In this document: one piece after another, positions 49,461 through 63,561 of the stretch
Layout: each line of letters opens with the position of its first letter
How positions within the stretch are numbered: the first letter of the stretch is position 1
DNA from: Lamellibrachia columna
Lineage: Eukaryota; Annelida; Polychaeta; Sabellida; Siboglinidae
NCBI GenBank assembly: GCA_963662155.1
Contig: OY759266.1
Span: 12,081,835-12,145,834 of the forward strand
Direction of reading: 5' to 3'
DNA: 64,000 nucleotides
Notes under the pieces: model-generated
Seen by the model: only the letters and a program-made list of their open reading frames with translations
Told to the model about the DNA's origin: nothing
Database searches by the model: none
Made by a program: the position numbers and the translations under genes

Positions 49461-52400
49461 AACTAGCACTGCCTTCCCCTACAACTAGCACTGCCTTCCC
49501 CTACAACCAGCACTGCCTTCCCCTACAACCAGCACTGCCTAGCTTCCCCTACAACTAGCACTGCCTTCCCCTACAAGTAGCACTGCCTATCTTCCCCTAT
49601 AACTAGCACTGCCTAGCTTCCCCTACAACTAGCACTGCCTAGCTTCCCCTACAACTAGCACTGCTTAGCTTCCCCTACAACTAGCACTGCCTAGCTTCCC
49701 CTACAACTAGCACTGCCTAGCTTCCCCAACAACTAGCACTGCCTAGCTTCCCCTACAACTAGCACTGCCTAGCTTCCCCTACAACTAGCACTGCCTTCCC
49801 CAACAACTAGCACTGCCTTCCACTACAACTAGCACTGCCTTCCCCTACAACTAGCACTGCCTTCCCCTACAACTAGCACTGCCTTCCCCTACAACTAGCA
49901 CTGCCTTCCCCTACAAGTAGCACTGCCTTCCCCTACAACTAGCACTGCCTTCCCCTACAAGTAGCACTGCCTAGCTACCCCTACAACTAGCATTGCCTTC
50001 CCGTACAACTAGCACTGCCTTCCCCTACAACTAGCACTGCCTAGCTTCCCCTACAACTAGCACTGCCTTCCCCTACAACTAGCACTGCCTAGCTTCCCCT
50101 ACAACTAGCACTGCCCTCCCCTACAATTAGCACTGCCTTCCGCTACAACTAGCACTACCTTCCCCTACAACTAGCACTGCCTTCCCCTACAACTAGCATT
50201 GCCTTCCCGTACAACTAGCACTGCCTTCCCCTACAACTAGCACTGCCTAGCTTCCCCTACAACTAGCACTGCCTTCCCCTACAACTAGCACTGGCTAGCT
50301 TCCCCTACAACTAGCACTGCCTTCCCCTACAACAAGCACTGCCTTCCCCAACAACTAGCACTGCCTTCCCCTTCAACTAGCACTGCCTAGCTTCCCCTAC
50401 AACTAGCACTGCCTTCCCCTACAACTAGCACTGCTTTCCCTATAACTAGTACTGCCTAGCTTCCCCTACAACTAGCACTGCCTTCCCCTACAACTAGCAC
50501 TGCCTTCCCCACCAACTAGCACTGCCTTCCCCTACAACAAGCACTGCCTTCCCCTACAACTAGCACTGCCTTCCCCTACAACTAGCACTGCCTTCCCCTA
50601 CAACAAGCACTGCCTTCCCCACCAACTAGCACTGCCTTCCCCTACAACAAGCACTGCCTTCCCCTACAACTAGCACTGCCTTCCCCTACAACTAGCACTG
50701 CCTTCCCCACCAACTAGCACTGCCTTCCCCTACAAGTAGCACTGCCTAGCTACCCCTACAACTAGCACTGCCTTCCCCTACAACTAGCACTGCCTTACCC
50801 TACAACTAGCACTGCCTAGCTTCCCCTACAACTAGCACTGCCATCCCCTACAATTAGCACTGCCTTCCGCTACAACTAGCACTACCTTCCCCTACAACTA
50901 GCACTGCCTTCCCCTACAACTAGCATTGCCTTCCCGTACAACTAGCACTGCCTTCCCCTACAACTAGCACTGCCTAGCTTCCCCTACAACTAGCACTGCC
51001 TTCCCCTACAACTAGCACTGCCTAGCTTCCCCTACAACTAGCACTGCCCTCCCCTACAATTAGCACTGCCTTCCGCTACAACTAGCACTACCTTCCCCTA
51101 CAACTAGCACTGCCTTCCCCTACAACTAGCATTGCCTTCCCGTACAACTAGCACTGCCTTCCCCTACAACTAGCACTGCCTAGCTTCCCCTACAACTAGC
51201 ACTGCCTTCCCCTACAACTAGCACTGGCTAGCTTCCCCTACAACTAGCACTGCCTTCCCCTACAACAAGCACTGCCTTCCCCAACAACTAGCACTGCCTT
51301 CCCCTTCAACTAGCACTGCCTAGCTTCCCCTACAACTAGCACTGCCTTTCCCAACAATTAGCACTGCCTTCCCCTATAACTAGTACTGCCTAGCTTCCCC
51401 TACAACTAGCACTGCCTTCACAACTAGCACTGCCTAGCTTCCCTTACAACTAGCACTGCCTTCCCCTACAACTAGCACTGCCTTCCCCTACAACTAGCAC
51501 TGCCTTCCCCTACAACTAGCACTGCCTTCCCCAACAACTAGCACTGCCTTCCCCTACAACTAGCATTGCCTAGCTTCCCCTACAACTAGCACTGCCTTCC
51601 CCTACAACTAGCACTGCCTTCCCCTATAACTAGTACTGCCTAGCTTCCCCTACAACAAGCACTGCCTTCCCTACAACAAGCACTGCCTTCCCCTACAACT
51701 AGCACTGCCTTCCCCTACAACAAGCACTGCCTTCCCCTACAACTAGCACTGCCTTCCCCTACAACTAGCACTGCCTTCCCCACCAACTAGCACTGCCTTA
51801 CCCAACAACTAGCACTGCCTTACCCAACAACTAGCACTGCCTCCCCCTACAACTAGCACTGACTCCCCCTACAACTAGCACTGCCTTCCCCTACAACTAG
51901 CACTGCCTTCCCCTACAACTAGCACTGCCTTCCCATAAAATAAGCACTGCCTTCCTCACCAACTAGCACTGCCTTCCCCTACAACTAGCACTGCCTTCCC
52001 CTACAACTAGCACTGCCTTCCCCTACAACTAGTACTGCCTTTGCCTATAACTAGTACTGCCTAGCTTCCCCTACAACTAGCACTGCCTTCCCCTACAACT
52101 AGAACTGCCTTCCCCTACAACTAGCACTGCCTAGCTTCCCTTACAACTAGCACTGCCTTCCCTACAACTAGCACTGCCTTCCCCTACAACTAGTACTGCC
52201 TTCGCCTATAACTAGTACTGCCTAGCTTCCCCTACAACTAGCACTGCCTTCCCCTACAACTAACACTGCCTTCCCCAACAACTAGCACTGCCTTCCCCTA
52301 CAACTAGCACTGCCTTCCCCTACAACTAGCACTGCCTTCCCCTACAACTAGCACTGCCTAGCTTCCCCTACAACTAGCACTGCCTAGCTTCCCCTACAAC

Positions 52401-55400
52401 TAGCACTGCCTTCCCCTACAACTAGCACAGCCTTCCCCTACAACTAGCACTGCCTAGCTTCCCTTACAACTAGCACTGCCTTCCCCTACAACTAGCACTG
52501 CCTTCCCCTACAACTAGCACTGCCTTCCCCTACAACTAGCACTGCCTTCCCCAACAACTAGCACTGCCTTCCCCTACAACTAGCATTGCCTAGATTCCCC
52601 TACAACTAGCACTGCCTTCCCCTACAACTAGCACTGCCTTCCCCTATAACTAGTACTGCCTAGCTTCCCCTACAACTAGCACTGCCTTCCCCTACAACTA
52701 GCACTGCCTTCCCCACCAACTAGCACTGCCTTCCCCAACAACTAGCACTGCCTTCCCCTACAATTAGCACTGCCTTCCCCTACAACAAGCACTGCCTTCC
52801 CCACCAACTAGCACTGCCTTCCCCTACAACTAGCACTGCCTTCCCCTACAACTAGCACTGCCTTCCCCACCAACTAGCACTGCCTTCCCCTACAACTAGC
52901 ACTGCCTTCCCATACAACAAGCACTGCCTTCCCCACCAACTAGCACTGCCTTCCCCTACAACTAGCACTGCTAGCTTCCCCTACAACTAGCACTGCCTTC
53001 CCTACAACTAGTACTGCCTTCACCTATAACTAGTACTGCCTAGCTTCCCCTACAACTAGCACTGCCTTCCCCTACAACTAGTACTGCCTAGCTTCCCCTA
53101 CAACTAGCACTGCCTTCCCCTACAACTAGCACTGCTTTCCCTATAACTAGTACTGCCTAGCTTCCCCTACAACTAGCACTGCCTTCCCCTACAACTAGCA
53201 CTGCCTTCCCCACCAACTAGCACTGCCTTCCCCTACAACAAGCACTGCCTTCCCCTACAACTAGCACTGCCTTCCCCTACAACTAGCACTGCCTTCCCCT
53301 ACAACAAGCACTGCCTTCCCCACCAACTAGCACTGCCTTCCCCTACAACAAGCACTGCCTTCCCCTACAACTAGCACTGCCTTCCCCTACAACTAGCACT
53401 GCCTTCCCCGCCAACTAGCACTGCCTTCCCCAACAACTAGCACTGCCTTCCCCTACAACTAGCACTGCCTTCCCCTACAACAAGCACTGCCTTCCCCACC
53501 AACTAGCACTGCCTTCCCCAACAACTAGCACTGCCTTCCCCTACAAATAGCACTGCCTTCCCCACCAACTAGCACTGCCTTCCCCTACAACTAGCACTGC
53601 CTTCCCATACAACAAGCACTGCCTTCCCCACCAACTAGCACTGCCTTCCCCTACAACTAGCACTGCTAGCTTCCCCTACAACTAGCACTGCCTTCCCCTA
53701 CAACTAGTACTGCCTTCACCTATAACTAGTACTGGCTTCACCTATAACTAGTACTGCCTAGCTTCCCCTACAACTAGCACTGCCTTCCCCTACAACTAGT
53801 ACTGCCTAGCTTCCCCTACAACTAGCACTGCCTTCCCCTACAACTAGCACTGCCTTCCCCACCAACTAGCACTGCCTTCCCCTACAACAAGCACTGCCTT
53901 CCCCTACAACTAGCACTGCCTTCCCCTACAACAAGCACTGCCTTCCCCACCAACTAGCACTGCCTTCCCCTACAACAAGCACTGCCTTCCCCTACAACTA
54001 GCACTGCCTTCCCCTACAACTAGCACTGCCTTCCCCACCAACTAGCACTGCCTTCCCCAACAACTAGCACTGCCTTCCCCTACAACTAGCACTGCCTTCC
54101 CCTACAACTAGCACTGCCTTCCCCAACAACTAGCACTGCCTTCCTCTACAACTAGCACTGCCTAGCTTCCCCTACAACTAGTATTGCCTTCCCGTACAAC
54201 TAGCACTGCCTTCCCCTACAACTAGTACTGCCTAGCTTCCCCTACAACTAGCACTGCCTTCCCCTACAACTAGCACTGCCTTCCCCACCAACTAGCACTG
54301 GCTTCCCCTACAACTAGCACTGCCTTCCCTACAATTAGCACTGCCTTCCCCTACAACTAGCACTGCCTTCCCCTACAACTAGCACTGCCTTCCCCTACAA
54401 TTAGCAATGCCTTCCCCTACAACTAGCACTGCCTTCCCCTACAACTAGCACTGCCTATAGCTTCCCTTACAACTAGCACTGCCTAGCTACCCCTACAACT
54501 AGCACTGCCTTCCCCTACAATTAGCACTGCCTTCCCCTACAACTAGCACTTCCTTCCCCTACAAATAGCACTGCCTTCCCCTACAACTAGCTCTGCCTTC
54601 CCCTACAACTAGCATTGCCTTCCCCTATAACTAGCGCCTTCCCCTACAACTAGCACTGCCTTCCACTACAACTAGCACTGCCTAGCTTCCCATACAACTA
54701 GTACTGCCTTCCCTTACAACTAGCACTGCCTTCCCGTACAACTAGAACAGCCTTCCCGTACAACTAGCACTGCCTTCCCCTACAACTAGCACAGCCTTCC
54801 CCTACAACTAGCACTGCCTTCCCCTACAACTAGCACTGCCTTCCCCACCAACTAGCACTGCCTTCCCCAACAACTAGAACTGCCTTCCCCTACAACTAGC
54901 ACTGCCTTCCCCTACAACTAGCACTGCCTTCCCCAACAACTAGCACTGCCTTCCTCTACAACTAGCACTGCCTAGCTTCCCCTACAACTAGTATTGCCTT
55001 CCCGTACAACTAGCACTGCCTTCCCCTACAACTAGTACTGCCTAGCTTCCCCTACAACTAGCACTGCCTTCCCCTACAACTAGCACTGCCTTCCCCTACA
55101 ACTAGCACTGCCTTCCCCTACAATTAGCAATGCCTTCCCCTACAACTAGCACTGCCTTCCCCTACAACTAGCACTGCCTATAGCTTCCCCTACAACTAGC
55201 ACTGCCTAGCTACCCCTACAACTAGCACTGCCTTCCCCTACAATTAGCACTGCCTTCCCCTACAACTAGCACTTCCTTCCCCTACAAATAGCACTGCCTT
55301 CCCCTACAACTAGCTCTGCCTTCCCCTACAACTAGCATTGCCTTCCCCTATAACTAGCGCCTTCCCCTACAACTAGCACTGCCTTCCACTACAACTAGCA

Positions 55401-56272
55401 CTGCCTAGCTTCCCATACAACTAGTACTGCCTTCCCTTACAACTAGCACTGCCTTCCCGTACAACTAGAACAGCCTTCCCGTACAACTAGCACTGCCTTC
55501 CCCTACAACTAGCACAGCCTTCCCCTACAACTAGCACTGCCTAGCTTCCCCTACAACTAGTACTGCCTTCCCCTACAACTAGCACAGCCTTCCCGTACAA
55601 CTAGCACTGCCTTCCCCTACAACTAGCACTGCCTAGCTTCCCCTACAACTAGCACTGCCTTCCCCTACAACTAGCACTGCCTAGCTTCCCCTACAACTAG
55701 CACAGCCTTCCCGTACAACCAGCACTGCCTACTTTCCCGTACAACTAGCACTGCCTTCCAGTACAACTAGCACTGCCTTCCCCTACAACTAGCACTGCCT
55801 TCCCCTACAACTAGCACTGCCTTCCGCTACAACTAACACCTTCCCCTACAACTAGCACTGCCTTCCCCTAAAACTAGCACTGCCTAGCTTCCCCTACAAC
55901 TAACACTGCCTTCCCCTACAACTAGCACTGCCTTCCCCTACAACTAACACTGCCTTCCCCTACAACTAGCACTGCCTTCCCCTACAACTACCACTGCCTT
56001 CCCCTACAACTAACACTGCCTTCCCATACAACTAACACTGCCTTCCCCTACAACTAGCACTGCCTTCCCCTACAACTAGCACTGCCTTCCCCTACAACTA
56101 GCACTGCCTTCCCCTACAACTAACACTGCCTTCCCCTACAACTAGCACTGCCTTCCCCTACAACTAGCACTGCCTTCCCCTACAACTACCACTGCCTTCC
56201 CCTACAACTAACACTGCCTTCCCCTACAACTAGCACTGCCTTCCCCTACAACTAGCACTGCCTTCCCCTACA
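49461..56272 (+). repeat. 6.8 kb minisatellite of 22/26-bp units with higher-order structure
   Basis: The base unit is TTCCCCTACAACTAGCACTG plus CC; a longer form adds TAGC after CC. Roughly 300 units occur. Common variants are CCAACAAC, CCACCAAC, CAACAAGC and TATAACTAGTAC. Larger blocks repeat, for example marker GCCTATAGCTTCCC near 54,453 and 55,176 and marker TTCCTCTACAACT near 54,141 and 54,951. CTAG sits in almost every unit, so stops occur in all frames and no ORF crosses it. There is strong strand bias (C-rich plus strand). Confidence 0.97.
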
Positions 56273-56315
56273 ATAATACAATTAATAATCTTGGTTTTGT
56301 ATGAAGTATAAACCC

Positions 56316-56361
56316 GACCGACAGACAGACAGACAGACAAACAGACTGACTGACTGACTGG
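56316..56361 (+). repeat. (GACA)n/(GACT)n microsatellite
   Basis: Tetranucleotide run GACAGACAGACA then GACTGACTGACT. Confidence 0.9.
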
Positions 56362-56401
56362 CATCTCTGAATTCTCAAATTTGCAGTCCGCGAGACAACA
56401 T

Positions 56402-56585
56402 GGATCCCAAAATAGGCACGTGTAACTAGAGCATAGACCGACGCGACAGGGGTCAGTTGTGCTAGTGCGAGCAGATGACCTTGGAGCCAATGACACGAGC
56501 AGTTGACACGCGGATCCCAAAATAGGTACGCGTAACTAGAACGCAGCCCGGCGCGACCGGGGTCAGTTGTGCTAGTGGGATGACC
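56402..56585 (+). repeat. 110-bp tandem duplication
   Basis: GGATCCCAAAATAGG begins at 56,403 and again at 56,513, followed in both by GTAACTAGA, CGACAGG/CGACCGG and GGTCAGTTGTGCTAGTG. The second copy has a short deletion before GATGACCTTGG. Confidence 0.85.
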
Positions 56586-56739
56586 TTGGCACCAGTCAAA
56601 CATGCAGTGTTCTTTTTCGCCTGTTGTTTATTCTGTTGTGAAGTATACTCCGTGAGAAGCGCAGAGTTACACCGTTAATCATTCCGCTATAGAATCGCCC
56701 TTAATGTACTGAATAAGAGCATACAACATAAAAACTCGC
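56586..56739 (-). other. Possible first exon and promoter of a further coiled-coil paralogue
   Basis: Minus-strand CTATAGCGGAATGATTAA (about 56,675-56,692) resembles the gene A promoter region. An ATG at 56,603 starts six codons ending CAAG|GTCATC, again phase 1, but this is a weak donor. No matching exon 2 lies downstream, where the minisatellite begins. Speculative. Confidence 0.2.
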
Positions 56740-56842
56740 CGGCCTGGAGCACGCGCGCCGGCCTGGAACACGGGCTCCGGCCTGGAGCACGCGCTCCGGC
56801 CTGGAGCACGCGCGCCGGCCTGGAGCACGCGCGCCGGCCTGA
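56740..56842 (+). repeat. GC-rich tandem repeat of about 20 bp, five copies
   Basis: GCCGGCCTGGAGCACGCGC recurs with ACG/CTCC changes. Confidence 0.9.
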
Positions 56843-57734
56843 CCGTGATTGACGGCTGCGCGGCAGGTCGTAAACAATGGCGGCTGACGCCAGTAGTTTC
56901 TTAAGTCTCAAGTAGTTTTACTCCAAACAGCCCAATCTTGGGCTAACGCGGGAGTTTGTGGTTGTCTGTGCGCATGCGCTGTGGGTAATAATTACAAACA
57001 ACAGCTAAACATATATAGCTCATAACTGTAATGTTAGCCAAAGGTGTTTTTTACACTATAGTTTAAGTAAATGTCAGTTGGAATTTTGAATAGGTTTAGT
57101 TGGGTGTTTGGAAGCTGTCGCGGTCGTGCCTCACACTACATAGACAGTTCCCTAGATCTGCTGGATTCGTGTTCCCGTCTACTATAGTAATTTTTAACAA
57201 ATCTAGTTCAGCGAACCATGTCAATGTTGACACAGAGAAGTATACGCATTTGACGATGATATATATATATTTTGGAATGAACCGGTCGAGAAGAGGGTCC
57301 GACACAGGCGGCGGCCCGGCTGTTGACAAGTTGATAGCCTTGACTCCGTTGTGGTGGTACTCGTAACTCAGTGTACATCTGGACTCCTCTTTTAAAAATT
57401 GAAGATGTCTTGACGGCTAACTGTTTTTATCTGCCACTGTCTTTGTCTGTCACTGCATTTATCCCTCAAAGTCGTCAGGTGACGCGAAATGTGCAACAGA
57501 AATGACGCTATTCGCCGTATAGCATGTGTCCAGTCTGACCTCCTGTTTCGAACAAAACGTTCCCATTTCACGTCTTTTCACCACTTCTACACGTCAAAGA
57601 GAGAAACGGTTGAAATCAAATCAAACCCATCGGCCTGGAACGTCAGATCTGGGGGGTATGTATTCCACACGTGACGTCAGGGATCTGCCCCACGCGGCAT
57701 TTCCGGAAAACAGACATTTCCATGTTTAGACTAT
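56843..57734. other. Intergenic, nothing firmly recognised
   Basis: Plus frames at 57,100-57,366 and 57,489-57,729 show no domain. Confidence 0.35.
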
Positions 57735-58287
57735 TCAATTCAATTCTTTAATTCAGGCACATATACACATATAATGATACACATATGGGTCCATATAGTC
57801 AGCTAACCAAATAATGTAAAAAAAGAAACAGGTGAAACATAAAACATACATACTGTATGATTACACAAAGTCAGTATGTATATAAAGTGACTACCCATTG
57901 TCTCCTTATCCTTGATTTCCATCTGATGTCAGTACCAAGTACCGCAATTATCAGTGAGTTTCTAGGTTTATCTAAACGTGACATAAATTTATATACAAGA
58001 TTTCGTATGACTGCTTTACAGTCAGGAGTCAGTCTCTGCGCAAACACAGCTGAAGCGCTGCAGTATTTGGGTAGTCCAAGTAATCGTCTAAACACATTAT
58101 TGTAGCATACATGTAATCTGTGGATGCTATATACAGAATGATTCCACCACAGTTGAGCTGTATGCATAGATGAGCAAAATGTACCAAACAACTTGATTTT
58201 GACATCATCTATGACTTCGTTGCACTTGCCGTCTTGGTCGACGTGTTTCTGGGAACTAGATGAGCCCGCGCCCGGGTCCACGACCAA
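57735..58287 (-). mobile_element. LINE C-terminal fragment (reverse-transcriptase tail)
   Basis: The minus frame 58,287-57,871 reads VKIKLFGTFCSSMHTAQLWW, YNNVFRRLLGLPKYCSAS and AVIRNLVYKFMSRLD. The pattern of a small-Cys TAQLW start, YN...R.LL.LP.. and LRNLVY..M.RL is a common tail of metazoan non-LTR elements of another clade than those at 3.5 and 33.5 kb. A 3' end with TTTAATTCA lies near 57,740. Confidence 0.7.
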
Positions 58288-58782
58288 TTAAAATTAAGTT
58301 CTCGTATGCCAACCTCGTAAATTCGAGCTAGCAGTCTCGTTGATTAACACAGCAACTGAAAAATAAGCGTTTCGACAGGTCGATCTACCATGGGTTGCCT
58401 ACGGCTGTAGTGACAGGGATCTCAACTTCCCATCTCCCACCTGTTTTGAGGGCCAACCTCCCGCCAATTTAGAAAGCCTATCTCCCACCTGCCATCGATC
58501 TCACTTCACCCTCCCTAGATTTATCGACTCATCGAAACGTGTATTTGTCAGTTGTGTTAACCAATAAAATTACGTCCTTTCAGTTTTCAGTATTTGGAAA
58601 CGTACTTAATTGGCTGTGGACCCGTCATCGCTGGTCGGACGGTTAATTTCCTTGAATTCCTCTTTGAAATTGAGCGCGCGTTCGTCTGGTTCCTGAAATA
58701 ACATGACCAATTCTACAAGTGGGACTATTCACCGCTTAATGTTTTGATCGGCCTACACACTACAAATGATAAAAGTGTAAGT
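58288..58782. other. Intergenic with a low-copy repeat
   Basis: CTCAACTTCCCATCTCCCAC and GGCCAACCTCCCGCC (58,420-58,500) relate to repeats at 15.95 and 43.5 kb. No gene seen. Confidence 0.4.
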
Positions 58783-58853
58783 TGCATTGGCCGGGAATCG
58801 AACCCGGGCCGCCCGCGTGGCAGGCGAGCATTCTACCACTGAACCACCAATGC
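58783..58853 (-). tRNA. tRNA-Gly (anticodon GCC)
   Basis: The minus strand reads GCATTGGTGGTTCAGTGGTA at the 5' end, anticodon loop CTGCCAC, T-arm GGGTTCGATTCCC and acceptor CCAATGC with discriminator A, 71 nt, no intron. All stems close; the top of the anticodon stem is a G-C pair where the usual animal gene has T-A, a compensated change. It decodes GGC and GGT glycine codons. A- and B-box promoter elements are internal. A run of T on the minus strand downstream (complement of AAAAGTG near 58,771) is a weak candidate terminator. Confidence 0.96.
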
Positions 58854-59674
58854 TCACTTCGCAATCATGCCTATCTTGTTAAGTTCAATGTTCTCACTAC
58901 AACAACTGTTCTTCGATGTTTTCTTTTTGTAAGATGTGAACATACTGAATAATTAGCACTCTTTTATTGATAACAAAAGTTGTGCGGACAAGCGTACGAT
59001 TTATACTATTCGCCCAACCGTTGTGCAGATAGGCATACGACTTATATACTATACGCCCAACCGTTGCGCGGATAAACGTACTGTCTCAGGCCCGTCCTCA
59101 GCCTCAGGGTTCTGAAAACGGAGGTTTGACCGTACACAATCAACTGGGGATTTCTGAAAATGTTACATTTCGCCCCAAAGGCAAAGGGAGGTCAAATTAT
59201 TCAGTACAAATAATAAATAAAATATAATGTTGCGAATGTCATATTTGTTTGCTATTATGTACCACAATATGCAGACTATTATCTTTGATGTGCTTAGAAT
59301 ACAACTTTTGTAATGTCACGTGTGGCGAACTGCATGCGAAATGTCGAAACTCGGGGAAGAGTCACGTCATTTTTCAACTTCGAAAGGTCGGCGCTGGCAC
59401 AAATAAAATTTATTTTTCACAAATCTACATAGATGTTATTGGAAATTTCATGTCGATGCGTTCTGATATCAACTTTTTGACATTTTCATCAATATATAAC
59501 AGCGAAACGAAAGGTTATGTTTGCATCGTACTGGCGGGCAAATTTTCATTAATTAAGATTAGTGTCACTCACAGATTGGTGTGTCAAGAACGCCAGGTGA
59601 AGCTGGTTCAGTGTACGATGTATGAGACGGATATCGTAAACGAAAACCACTGACTTTCTCATAATGTATTATTT
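58854..59674. other. Intergenic; duplicated motif; unrecognised frame
   Basis: CGCCCAACCGTTG occurs near 59,011 and 59,053 in a tandem of about 43 bp. The plus frame 59,249-59,653 (134 codons, many Cys) has no domain I recognise and A/T-rich codons; I do not call a gene. Confidence 0.35.
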
Positions 59675-59802
59675 ATTACCTTGTCGAATTAATACATGAA
59701 TATAATAAAAACCCTACCCGTATTCTTATTATATTCATGTATTAATTAGATAAGGTATTAAATAATAATATACATGAATATAATAAAAACCCTACCCGTA
59801 TT
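59675..59802. repeat. Imperfect 34-bp inverted repeat with a third direct copy
   Basis: Arms 59,675-59,708 and 59,725-59,759 (core TTAATACATGAATATAATA) flank a 16-nt loop; ATGAATATAATAAAAACCCT recurs at about 59,773 in direct orientation. Confidence 0.75.
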
Positions 59803-60164
59803 CTCCTTCGAACTATTTAAAGGCAATAGCAAAGATCACTATTTAAAATAATTCTAGCCTACAAAAACATAGGGCTCGTCAGCCACACTCTGCTCAAAGA
59901 TATTCAAATCATTCTTCACAATCGTGAATACCCCTCGAATCCCTAAACTATGATAACTAATTATCACCAATGAAATTCAAATATTTATCCACACATAGTG
60001 AATATACAAGGGTAATGTTACCCTTTAAAACGGTATAGGTCACACCATTATCATAATACTGAGGACCTATTATAAAGTCCGGGTTAAATAAACCCTATGT
60101 CGATATGTACAACGATACGTGTTTCAGGCGATTGAATCCCCTCACGGGACCACTAGGCTCGTTC

Positions 60165-60320
60165 CTCGGGGAAAGAACCTTGTATCCCTGACGGGGAAAG
60201 AACCTTGTATCCCTGACGGGAGACCCGGCTTGTCCGCCGACACCATATCGATCCCGTCCTTCGTGGAACGAATCTTTTTATCCCTAACGGGAAAACCGGC
60301 TTATCTGCCGACAACACATA
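60165..60320 (+). repeat. Short tandem and block duplications
   Basis: AAAGAACCTTGTATCCCTGA occurs twice in tandem (about 60,170 and 60,195), and GGCTTGTCCGCCGACA recurs as GGCTTATCTGCCGACA about 80 bp on. Confidence 0.8.
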
Positions 60321-61109
60321 TGCGTCTGCAATAATTATGACACCCATCGACCTTAGCATGGGAATTGCCTGGCTGCACGCCCTTCTCAGGGACCCGACAA
60401 GGGATGTCGATAACACACTAAAAATAACTATAATTACATGTTGGACTAACACAGTTACAATTTCAATATACTGATCCAACAAATATAATGCACGGTCTTG
60501 ACACCTATCTATCCACAAAGAATTATATATATATTCTCGGAACAGTATATCCGAGCAAATACCCTTCCCTACATACGCACTAAACAATATAATTACCCAA
60601 TAAAATAATATTCGTGCAGTGATTCGCAATCGTGAATACCAAAGGTAATATTGGTATAGTAACAAATAGTCAAGTATATCTAGCAAGAACTGTAATATTC
60701 TGCATGGAACAAATACTGCTACCACCTAAGATTTCTTTATGACATAATATATTAATTATGATAATCCAGTACGCAAATGGTAACAATATGCAACAAAATA
60801 AACGACTGCAAAAAATTATTGCATTAATAAAACAGAATTAATTAACCATTAATTAATGTTCTTTTCATTATGACCTACGTATACTGTGAATGCAACTGGA
60901 CTGAAAAATTACAAAAACGAACTCTTGCTTGCGAGTGGACGGCTAAGGGTTGCTGCTGCAGCTATCAGCATACTTGCGTTAACGTGTAGCGGTGATATGA
61001 CTGTACTACGTCGCGTTAATACGTACAACAAAACGTGCTTAGTAATACAAATACGCCAACTTTTGCCGTCGCGCCGAAGCCGAGTGGCGTTAAGCAGAGT
61101 GGCGTTAAA
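60321..61109. other. Intergenic, A/T-rich
   Basis: A long minus frame (60,153-60,725) is hydrophobic and A/T-driven, spans the repeat above and lacks any domain. No gene supported. Confidence 0.35.
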
Positions 61110-61245
61110 AACAAGGTTGACACATATCTCAGGAGGGCGGGCTATAAGTAGATGAACATTGTTGGACTCTCGATAAGCCAATGGCTTCCTTGTCCACTTG
61201 CCATCTGGGCCTTTGGCTTGGATGGCAAATCTTGTTAAATCTTGT
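61110..61245 (+). mobile_element. CR1-type LINE 3'-end fragment
   Basis: It matches the 3' end of the 33.5-35.2 kb LINE in opposite orientation (TAAGTAGATGAACATTGTTG and GGCCTTTGGCTTGGATGGCA) and ends in a doubled TCTTGTTAAA-type tail. Confidence 0.85.
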
Positions 61246-63468
<2,223 letters not shown>

Positions 63469-63558
63469 CATCAGGCAAATTTATGTGGAAAAACCTTATC
63501 CTAACCTTATCCACATTATAGGCTTGGATAAGGTTTTTCCACATAAATTTGCCTGATG
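63469..63558. other. Perfect 33-bp hairpin abutting a LINE end
   Basis: Arms 63,469-63,501 and 63,526-63,558 (outer part CATCAGGCAAATTTATGTGG) are exact reverse complements around a 24-nt loop. The right arm ends 4 bp before LINE sequence starts. Confidence 0.92.
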
Positions 63559-63561
63559 ATT

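Noticed and set aside
49461..56272. CRISPR-like array
   Set aside because: The units are contiguous with no unique spacers, the genome is eukaryotic, and no cas-like genes are present; it is a minisatellite.
57100..57366. 88-codon plus-strand gene
   Set aside because: No domain, splice partner or promoter evidence; open length is within chance for the region.
60153..60725. 190-codon minus-strand hydrophobic frame
   Set aside because: A/T-driven composition, crosses tandem duplications and shows no family motif.
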